A DNA stretch of 64,000 bases from Pseudomonas sp. RIT-PI-AD (GTDB lineage: Bacteria > Pseudomonadota > Gammaproteobacteria > Pseudomonadales > Pseudomonadaceae), in contig NZ_JANZKU010000002.1 of NCBI RefSeq assembly GCF_025642785.1, forward strand, positions 186,001 to 250,000, written 5' to 3'. Below the pieces are notes generated by a model that was not told the DNA's origin, made no database searches, and worked only from the letters and a program-made list of their open reading frames with translations. Both the position numbers and the translations under genes were made by a program. Below, piece after piece: positions 56,166 through 64,000 of this stretch (positions within the stretch are counted from its first letter, which is position 1; each line of letters begins with the position of its first letter).

Positions 56166-56771
56166 TCAGGCGTGCAGGGCCCGGCCCTCCATCGGCGCGC
56201 GGCACCAGGCCAGCGCATTCTCCAGCAAGCGCTGCCCATGGGTGGTCAGGATCGATTCGGGATGGAACTGCAGGCCGAGTTGCCGATAGCGCACGTCGCC
56301 CAGGGCCATGATCTCCCCGTCGGCCTCGGCCAGCACTTCCAGCCCCGGCGGCAACTCGCTGACCACCAGGGAATGGTAGCGCGCCACCCGCATGCCCTTT
56401 TCCAGGCCGGCGAACAAGGGGTGCAGGCCGTCGAAGCACAGCGGCGTGCTTTTGCCGTGCAGCGGCCGCCGCGCGAGGCCCACCCGACCGCCGGCCGCGA
56501 CGGCGATGGCCTGATGACCGAGGCACACGCCGATCACCGGTAGCCGACCGCGCACCCACTCCAGCAGCGCCAGCATGCAGCCGGCGTCCTCCGGTCGACC
56601 CGGCCCCGGGGAGAGCATCAGCAGGTCGTAGTGCTGGCTCAGCAAGTCCGCCTGCAGGTTCGCCAGGCGGACGTCGTTGCGGACCACCCGGACCTCCGCC
56701 CCGAGCAGGCACAGTTGCTCGACCAGGTTGTAGGTAAAGGAGTCGAAGTTATCCAGCAGCATGATGCGCAT
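56166..56771 (-). CDS. phnB: Anthranilate synthase component II (glutamine amidotransferase)
   Basis: PhnB frees ammonia from glutamine for anthranilate synthesis. The 201-residue class I amidotransferase has the nucleophile cysteine in IGVCLGHQAIAV near residue 80, and the His/Glu pair in GLQFHPESILTTHGQ near the C-terminus. It begins LLDNFDSFTYNLVEQL. Its start overlaps phnA by 23 bp on the minus strand. With phnA it supplies anthranilate to the pqs pathway. No mvfR is found after it: the next gene is the convergent PACE exporter. Confidence 0.94.
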   Translation of the reverse strand: MRIMLLDNFDSFTYNLVEQLCLLGAEVRVVRNDVRLANLQADLLSQHYDLLMLSPGPGRPEDAGCMLALLEWVRGRLPVIGVCLGHQAIAVAAGGRVGLARRPLHGKSTPLCFDGLHPLFAGLEKGMRVARYHSLVVSELPPGLEVLAEADGEIMALGDVRYRQLGLQFHPESILTTHGQRLLENALAWCRAPMEGRALHA

Positions 56772-58329
56772 CCCAGCCCTCCTGTTCGCAAGCGGCGGCC
56801 AGCAGAGCGGTCAGCACCGCCTGGGCCTTGTTGCGGGTTTCTTCGGCTTCCAGCCGAGGATCCGAATCCAGTACCACACCTGCCCCCGCACGCACCTGCG
56901 CCACCCCGTCGCGCACTTCCGCGGCCCGGATGACGATGCTGGTGTCCAGGTTGCCAGCGGCATCCAGGATGCCGATGGCCCCGCCATAGCTGCCGCGGTA
57001 GCCGACCTCGTACTCGCGCAGCAATTGCATCGCCCGGACCTTCGGCGCCCCCACCAGCGTGCCCATGTTCAGGCAGGCCCGGTAGGCGTGCAGGGCGTCC
57101 AGCCCGGGTTGCAACTCGCCGGATACCCGCGAGACCAGGTGCATCACATGGCTGTAGCGGTCCACCTTGAGCATTTCCCTCACCTGCCGGGTTCCCCGGC
57201 GGCACACCCGGGCGAGATCGTTGCGCGCCAGGTCCACCAACATCATGTGCTCGGCGATCTCCTTGGCATCCAGCCGCAGCTCGGCCTCCAGCCGGTTGTC
57301 CAGCTCCGGGTCGATGCGCCCGTCGGCGGTCCTTCCGCGGGGGCGGGTACCCGCTATGGGGTAAAGCTCCACCTCCCGGGTCGCCGCGTCGTATTTCAGG
57401 GCCGACTCCGGCGAGGCGCCGAACAGGCAGAAATCGCCGACATCGAGGAAAAAGCGGTAAGGACTGGGGTTGCGCCGGCAGAGCTGGCGGTACGCCGCCC
57501 AGGGGTCGCGGCAAGGCATGCTGAAGCTGCGCGAGGGTACGATCTGGAATACGTCGCCGGCGCCCACGTGTTGCTTGAGTGCCTCAACCTGCAGGGCGAA
57601 GCGCTCATCGTCCAGGTCCACGTCCACCGATATCGACCCCTTTACCGGCCCCAGGGGCTCCGCGTTAGACGCCGCGGGTATGGCACGGGCGGCCTCCCCG
57701 GCCAGGGCATGCAGGCGCTCGCTCAGCACCGGCTCGCTCGCCTGGTCGAAGATGAAAACCTGCAGGCGGCTGAGGCGTTGCACGTGATCGATGTCCAGCA
57801 GCAGCTCAGGCACCAGAAACAGGTAGTCCGGGCATTGCTTCTCGGCGTCGTCGAGAACCGGCAAGGGCTCGAATCGCTCGGCGAGGTCGAAGCTGAACAG
57901 CCCGCCCAACAGCAGCGGCGAAGCGCCCGTATCGCACGTGGAAGCCAAGACCACGCGCAGCGCCTCCAGGATCGACAGGCCATGCAGGCGGCTGTCTTCG
58001 TCGGCCTCGCGGCGCTCATCGGGGAAGCGCCAGCGCAGCAGGTCTTCCTCGCGCAGGCAGCTCACGTCCGGCGGACACCGTTCGCTGAGCGGATCGAGCA
58101 AGGCCCGGCCGTTGGCGTTCAACGCCCACAGGCTCACCTCGGCGCCCCAGCACTCGATTCGCAGGCAGCTGGTCAGCACCGCGACCGTCCGCCGTGGCGC
58201 CTTGCTGTCGACGTCGTAGCAGTCGAACAACATGCGGTTGGCGCCGCCCTGGCGCCATACGGACAGGGCATCCACCGCCAGCGGGCGGTACTCCAGCTGC
58301 GCCTGCAGCATTCGGAAATCCGTGTTCAC
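56749..58329 (-). CDS. phnA: Anthranilate synthase component I
   Basis: PhnA forms anthranilate from chorismate with PhnB. The 526-residue protein is of the enteric TrpE type; the chorismate-binding core shows ASPESALKY, YPIAGTRPRGRT, EHMMLVDLARNDLARV and the end EAEETRNKAQAV. The N-terminal motif that binds the feedback inhibitor tryptophan in TrpE (LLES) is here LFDC in MLFDCYDVDSK, which suggests a tryptophan-insensitive enzyme, as known for P. aeruginosa PhnA. A GTG at 58329 was chosen for its GGGAGGTG ribosome binding site and a 4-bp overlap with the DAHP synthase stop. The longer frame to 59268 is a shadow. Confidence 0.94.
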   Translation of the reverse strand: MNTDFRMLQAQLEYRPLAVDALSVWRQGGANRMLFDCYDVDSKAPRRTVAVLTSCLRIECWGAEVSLWALNANGRALLDPLSERCPPDVSCLREEDLLRWRFPDERREADEDSRLHGLSILEALRVVLASTCDTGASPLLLGGLFSFDLAERFEPLPVLDDAEKQCPDYLFLVPELLLDIDHVQRLSRLQVFIFDQASEPVLSERLHALAGEAARAIPAASNAEPLGPVKGSISVDVDLDDERFALQVEALKQHVGAGDVFQIVPSRSFSMPCRDPWAAYRQLCRRNPSPYRFFLDVGDFCLFGASPESALKYDAATREVELYPIAGTRPRGRTADGRIDPELDNRLEAELRLDAKEIAEHMMLVDLARNDLARVCRRGTRQVREMLKVDRYSHVMHLVSRVSGELQPGLDALHAYRACLNMGTLVGAPKVRAMQLLREYEVGYRGSYGGAIGILDAAGNLDTSIVIRAAEVRDGVAQVRAGAGVVLDSDPRLEAEETRNKAQAVLTALLAAACEQEGWDAHHAAG

Positions 58330-59315
58330 AGGCACCTCCCCAGCGCGGGCAACAACACCCGCAGCTCGCTCATCAAGGTCTGCAACAACGGCGCGGTCAA
58401 CGCCTGGGGACCGTCGCTGGCGGCCAGTTCGGGGTAGAGATCGGCTTCCACGATGATCCCGTCGGCGCCCACCGCCGCCGCGGCGCGCGACAGCGGAATC
58501 ACCAGATCCCGGCGGCCCGTGCCATGGCTGGGATCGACCAGCACCGGCAGGTGGGTTTCCTGCTTGAGGACCGCCACGGCATTGAGGTCGAGGGTGTTGC
58601 GGGTCGAGGTCTCGAAGGTACGGATGCCGCGCTCGCAAAGGATGATCGAAGGGTTGCCATGGCTGTACAGGTACTCCGCAGCGGCCAGGAACTCTTCGAC
58701 GGTCGCGGCCGGACCGCGCTTGAGCATGACGGTCTTGCCGGATTGGCCGAGCGCCTTGAGCAAGGCGAAGTTCTGCATGTTGCGCGCACCCACCTGGAAG
58801 CAATCCACCCAGGGGAACATGGCGTCGATCTGCCTCGGGTCCATGACTTCGCTGACCACCGGGAAACCGTACTGCGCGCGCGCCGAAGCCATCAGCAACA
58901 GGGCCTCTTCGCCCATTCCCTGGAAATCGTAGGGACTGGTGCGCGGTTTGTAGGCGCCCCCGCGCAAGGCATGCACGCCCACCTCCGCCAGCACCTCGCA
59001 CAGACCGGCGAGCTGCTTGCGCCCCTGCACCGCGCAGGGTCCGGCGATTACCATGAAGCGCTCGCCCCCGAGCCTGTAAGGCCCGAGATCCACGCTTCCC
59101 GCAGCCTTGTAGGATTTGCGGGCCAGGCTGTATTTGCCCTGCAATTGCAGGACGCGCTCGACCCAGGGCTGATCCGCGAGTCGTTCGGGAATGCCTTCGC
59201 CCCGCAGGATGAAGACCTGCTGGCCGTTGTCGTGAAAATGACTGAACACCGCTTCCGGCGGAACCCATTTGCGGAGCTCGGCCTCGTCCTCTGGACGTCG
59301 TAGAACCACGATCAT
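58326..59315 (-). CDS. 3-deoxy-7-phosphoheptulonate (DAHP) synthase inserted in the pqs operon
   Basis: This 329-residue enzyme joins PEP and erythrose-4-phosphate, the first step of the shikimate pathway. It is a type I-beta DAHP synthase of the Thermotoga/Bacillus kind. Residues 1-70 form the ferredoxin-like N-terminal domain, which is regulatory in that group. The catalytic barrel shows VIAGPCAVQG, GAYKPRTSPYDFQG, VMLKRGPAATVEE and DPSHGTGRRD. It lies between pqsE (72 bp upstream) and phnA (4-bp overlap), so it is part of the operon. I do not recall a DAHP synthase between pqsE and phnA in P. aeruginosa. It should raise chorismate supply for anthranilate. Confidence 0.92.
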   Translation of the reverse strand: MIVVLRRPEDEAELRKWVPPEAVFSHFHDNGQQVFILRGEGIPERLADQPWVERVLQLQGKYSLARKSYKAAGSVDLGPYRLGGERFMVIAGPCAVQGRKQLAGLCEVLAEVGVHALRGGAYKPRTSPYDFQGMGEEALLLMASARAQYGFPVVSEVMDPRQIDAMFPWVDCFQVGARNMQNFALLKALGQSGKTVMLKRGPAATVEEFLAAAEYLYSHGNPSIILCERGIRTFETSTRNTLDLNAVAVLKQETHLPVLVDPSHGTGRRDLVIPLSRAAAAVGADGIIVEADLYPELAASDGPQALTAPLLQTLMSELRVLLPALGRCL

Positions 59316-59387
59316 CCTGTATCTCCCTGTCGTTGAAGTCGAACGGCTGCTATGGATAGGTGCGAATGGCGCCCTGGCGGACGCCCT

Positions 59388-61297
<1,910 letters not shown>

Positions 61298-61396
61298 GGC
61301 GAATCTCCGCGGTGTTCGATGGATGCCCGGACCCGGACGCGCGCGCCGGCCAGGGGGCGGCAGGACATGTCGCAAACCTGGGATGCATGGCGAAGG

Positions 61397-62440
61397 TCAG
61401 CACACCAGGACCTCGCCCAGTTGCCAGACCTGGGCGGCGAAGCCCCAGCCGGTGGCGGCCCCGGCCAGCATCACGCGATCGCCGGGGCCTATGCGGCCCT
61501 GGCGCAGCGCGGTGATCAGCGTGTAGGGAATGGAAACCGAGATCATCACGCCGGTCTCGGCCATGGTCATCAGGTACTGGCCTTCCTTGCAGCCGATGCC
61601 GTCCGCCCAGGCCTTCACCAAGTAGGGCGCCGGTTGGTGGAAAACGAAGTGATCGATGTCCGAGCTCTCCAGGCCCGCCTTGGCCAGCGCGCGTCGCATG
61701 GCCAGCGGTACGTTCTCCGGGACGAACGTTTGCATCTTGGTCTGGCCGTCGTTCAGCAAGGAGAACAGCAGGCGCGGCCTGGCCTCGGCGGAAGGCTTTT
61801 CCGGGAGCCGCCAGCGCCCGGTGGCGACTTCGTAGAAACGCGCATCGCTGTGCTCGGACGACCCCAGCAGTTCGCAGGCACCCTCGCTGCGGGTGAGCAA
61901 GGCAGCCGCACAACCGTCGGCGAAGATGGTCGAGGACGGCGAGGTGAAATCGAGCATGTTGGACATGTATTCGCTGCACACCACCAGCACCCGGCTCGCC
62001 TTGCCCTGGCGGATCAGGCTCGCCCCCAGCCGCAGGTTGAGGAGGAAACTGCTGCACTCCATCTGGGTGTCCAAGGGCAATGCGTTGGCGAGCCCCAGGT
62101 GCTTGCCCAGCACGTTGGCGAGTCGCGGGTACAGGCGCCCGCCCACGCCAGGCAGGACCTCGCCGGCATCGGTCATGATCGGGCAGGAGGCGGAGCAGAT
62201 CAGCACGTCGACCTCATCCGCCGCCACGCCGCTGCACCTCAGCAAACGCTCGGCCGCGCGGGCCGCCGCGCTGAACTCGTTCTCGCCACGCTCGGGACGG
62301 AAGAAGCCGCGCCGCTCCACGCCCCAGAACTTCCACCAATTGGCCGGGACGTCCCTTAGCCCATCGAACAGCGGATCATCGTTTTCCCGCCGCGTGGCGG
62401 GCAGCTCGCAGGTCAAGGCCGCCAGTCTGACGTTATGCAT
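61397..62440 (-). CDS. pqsC: Alkylquinolone synthase subunit PqsC
   Basis: PqsC is the catalytic half of the PqsBC complex that condenses 2-aminobenzoylacetate with octanoate to give HHQ. The 347-residue KAS III-like protein has the acyl-carrying Cys129 in TQMECSSFLLN, and the histidine in FVFHQPAPYLVKAWADGIG. The asparagine expected in normal KAS III is replaced, as known for PqsC (VMISVSIPY). Its start overlaps pqsB by 8 bp. Confidence 0.96.
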   Translation of the reverse strand: MHNVRLAALTCELPATRRENDDPLFDGLRDVPANWWKFWGVERRGFFRPERGENEFSAAARAAERLLRCSGVAADEVDVLICSASCPIMTDAGEVLPGVGGRLYPRLANVLGKHLGLANALPLDTQMECSSFLLNLRLGASLIRQGKASRVLVVCSEYMSNMLDFTSPSSTIFADGCAAALLTRSEGACELLGSSEHSDARFYEVATGRWRLPEKPSAEARPRLLFSLLNDGQTKMQTFVPENVPLAMRRALAKAGLESSDIDHFVFHQPAPYLVKAWADGIGCKEGQYLMTMAETGVMISVSIPYTLITALRQGRIGPGDRVMLAGAATGWGFAAQVWQLGEVLVC

Positions 62441-63272
62441 GGGCTCCTCCCATCAGTTCCAGGGTCACGCCCTCGACCACCATGCCGAAGGGGTCGAAGC
62501 TGATCAGCAGCAACTCATCCAGCCGATCGCGCTGCGCGGCCTCCATTTGCCGGGCCAGCTCGAAAGGTCCCAGGCAACGCCCGTTCGGACGACCCTCGCC
62601 GAACCATTCCTCACGTATCCAGGCACGGGGCGCGAAGGCATCCGCCAACTCGATCGACGCGTGACGAACCGCTTCCGGCAAGGTCTCCTGGGGCGGCAGG
62701 TAGAGGCGCCCCTTGAAATCGCCGGGCGAGCGCATTTCGGTGTTGAGCGGAATGCTCAGCGGGCACCAGTCGCCGACCAGCGGCAGGCGCCGGAACCCGG
62801 CGCGCCCGGTGGGTTGGCAGAGCAATGCGAGGGCCCCATCGCACAGGGCGAAACCGGATGCCTCGTCAATCTCTAGCCCCTCGGCGCACTCGCCGCGAAC
62901 CACCAGCACGTGGCGGTAGCCCTGGTCGCTGGCCAGGCTGTCGACCATGTACAGGGCCCGCGCCAGGCTGGCATCGGTCAGGTCGAACACGTGCGCGCGC
63001 TGGGCCCCCAAGCGTTTCTGCAGGGGGTGGGAGATTTTCGGACCGATGATGTCGTGCTGCTCGACCAGATGGTCGGGAGACAACGCCAGGCCGACGATCA
63101 GGTCGATTTCGCCGGCCTCCACGCCCGCCCCGCGCAACGCGTCCTCCACGGCGGGAAGCAAGCGCTGGATCAGCGCCTCGCCCGGTTCCGCCTTGGGCCG
63201 CTCGCCGCCTAACACGCCCTCGTGACGCACGTACGTCGAAGGCAGATTCACACCCATCGCCTGGATCAACAT
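62433..63272 (-). CDS. pqsB: Alkylquinolone synthase subunit PqsB
   Basis: PqsB is the non-catalytic partner of PqsC. The 279-residue protein has a KAS III-like fold but no active-site cysteine: the usual DI-QC-SG position reads FDLTDASLARALYMVDS. The N-terminus LIQAMGVNLPSTYV and the C-terminal LISFDPFGMVVEGVTLEL match P. aeruginosa PqsB by eye. It overlaps pqsA by 7 bp and pqsC by 8 bp. The ATG at 63272 was chosen for the family N-terminus. Confidence 0.95.
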   Translation of the reverse strand: MLIQAMGVNLPSTYVRHEGVLGGERPKAEPGEALIQRLLPAVEDALRGAGVEAGEIDLIVGLALSPDHLVEQHDIIGPKISHPLQKRLGAQRAHVFDLTDASLARALYMVDSLASDQGYRHVLVVRGECAEGLEIDEASGFALCDGALALLCQPTGRAGFRRLPLVGDWCPLSIPLNTEMRSPGDFKGRLYLPPQETLPEAVRHASIELADAFAPRAWIREEWFGEGRPNGRCLGPFELARQMEAAQRDRLDELLLISFDPFGMVVEGVTLELMGGAHA

Positions 63273-64000
63273 GCCTGGTTCTCCTGAAGGCATTCCTGAT
63301 TGAGTATCCCGGCCAACCGGCACAATTCGCCGCGGGCCAGCTTGCCGTTGTCGTTGCGCGGCAGCGCCGCGAGAATCTGCAAGCGCTGCGGCAGCATGTG
63401 CGAAGGCAACTCGGCGGCGAGCCGCTGGTCGATCCATTGCGCCAGCAGCGCCGGATTCACCCCGCGGTTCGGATCGAGGGTGACGAACAGCGTCGGGCGC
63501 ACGCCGTCGTGCTCGCTGCTGCCGGGCACCAGCGCGGCCTCCAGCACTTCCGGGAAGTGCTGGCACACCGACTGCTCGACCTGCACCGGCACCACCCAGC
63601 GACCGTTGACCTTGAACAGGTCGTCCTCGCGCCCGCGATAGCGGTAAGCCCCGCTTTCGTCGCGTTCGAACAAATCTCCCGTGCGGTACCAGCCCCCGGC
63701 GAACCGGGCCTGGCGCTCGGCGTCGGCGCGCCAGTAGCCCTGGCTGACGCCGGGCCCACGCACCAGCAGCACACCCTGGCGATTCGCGCCTTCGAGGGTG
63801 ACGCCGGCGTCGTCCAGCAAGCGGCACTGGTAACCCGGCAGCGGGTATCCGGTCCTTTCCGCGAGCGCGGCACCCGGTCGATTGGCGAGGAACACATGGC
63901 CCACTTCGGTGGCGCCGATGCCGTCGCAGATTTCCAGTCCCCACTCAGCCCAGAAGTCGAACTCGACCCGCGGCAACGGCGAGCCGGCGGAAAACGCCAG
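63266..64000 (-). CDS. pqsA: Anthranilate-CoA ligase PqsA (partial, N-terminus off the right edge)
   Basis: Only the C-terminal 244 residues are in the window. They show the ANL-family A5-A10 region: AFSAGSPLP at the edge, DGIGATEVGHVFLAN, GYRTGDLF-type WYRTGDLFERDESG, and the catalytic lysine region LPRNDNGKLARGE. The context (pqsB, pqsC, pqsD downstream) identifies it as anthranilate-CoA ligase rather than benzoate-CoA ligase. The promoter and the pqsR binding site, if present, lie beyond the window. Confidence 0.92.
   Translation of the reverse strand: MAFSAGSPLPRVEFDFWAEWGLEICDGIGATEVGHVFLANRPGAALAERTGYPLPGYQCRLLDDAGVTLEGANRQGVLLVRGPGVSQGYWRADAERQARFAGGWYRTGDLFERDESGAYRYRGREDDLFKVNGRWVVPVQVEQSVCQHFPEVLEAALVPGSSEHDGVRPTLFVTLDPNRGVNPALLAQWIDQRLAAELPSHMLPQRLQILAALPRNDNGKLARGELCRLAGILNQECLQENQAC

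Overview
The window is chromosomal DNA of a high-GC gammaproteobacterium. Gene content and protein sequences point to a Pseudomonas of the P. aeruginosa lineage: a liu (gny) leucine/isovalerate operon, a dhc/ato locus, prpB-prpC-acnD-prpF-prpD, ppsA/ppsR and a pqs alkylquinolone operon are all recognisable. The gene order is not the one I remember for P. aeruginosa PAO1, so a related species of the group is more likely than P. aeruginosa itself. No rRNA, tRNA, CRISPR array, insertion sequence or prophage was seen.

Layout. 0-6.1 kb: rraA, a small Rieske protein, an alpha/beta hydrolase, ppsA with its divergent regulator ppsR, and a LysE exporter. 6.1-14.7 kb: the complete methylcitrate cycle for propionate under a GntR/FCD regulator with a perfect operator palindrome. 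14.9-18 kb: a three-gene envelope operon (DTG-motif retropepsin-like protein, 7TM inactive transglutaminase, ATP-grasp ligase). 18-27.2 kb: acyl-CoA dehydrogenase with a divergent LysR, two acyl-CoA synthetases, an AraC regulator and a secreted CSLREA beta-helix protein. 27.3-35.2 kb: liuR-liuA-(methyltransferase)-liuB-liuC-liuD-liuE, with LiuR-type operators on both sides of the divergent promoter. 35.2-40.6 kb: atoE, atoB, dhcB, dhcA and divergent dhcR. 40.9 kb: a parvulin.

41.3-49.4 kb is the most unusual part: a DeoR regulator followed by six same-strand genes, five of them joined by 1-4 bp overlaps. The first three enzymes (class III aminotransferase, inositol-monophosphatase-like phosphatase, zinc polyol dehydrogenase) match in type and order the GabT1-YktC1-GutB1 signature that starts azasugar (mannojirimycin/deoxynojirimycin-type) biosynthesis in Bacillus. 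They are followed by a GH35-like glycosidase, an MFS transporter and a HAD hydrolase. I infer an azasugar locus with export and regulation.

49.4-54.5 kb is a MarR-controlled tripartite FUSC/HlyD/outer-membrane-factor efflux operon; 54.7-56.1 kb is a PACE drug exporter with a divergent LysR regulator. From 56.2 kb to the right edge, on the minus strand, lies a pqs operon: pqsA (cut by the edge), pqsB, pqsC, pqsD, pqsE, then an extra DAHP synthase, then phnA and phnB. The added DAHP synthase and the altered tryptophan-site motif of PhnA suggest that the operon carries its own shikimate entry step and a feedback-resistant anthranilate branch. pqsR/mvfR is not found downstream of phnB.
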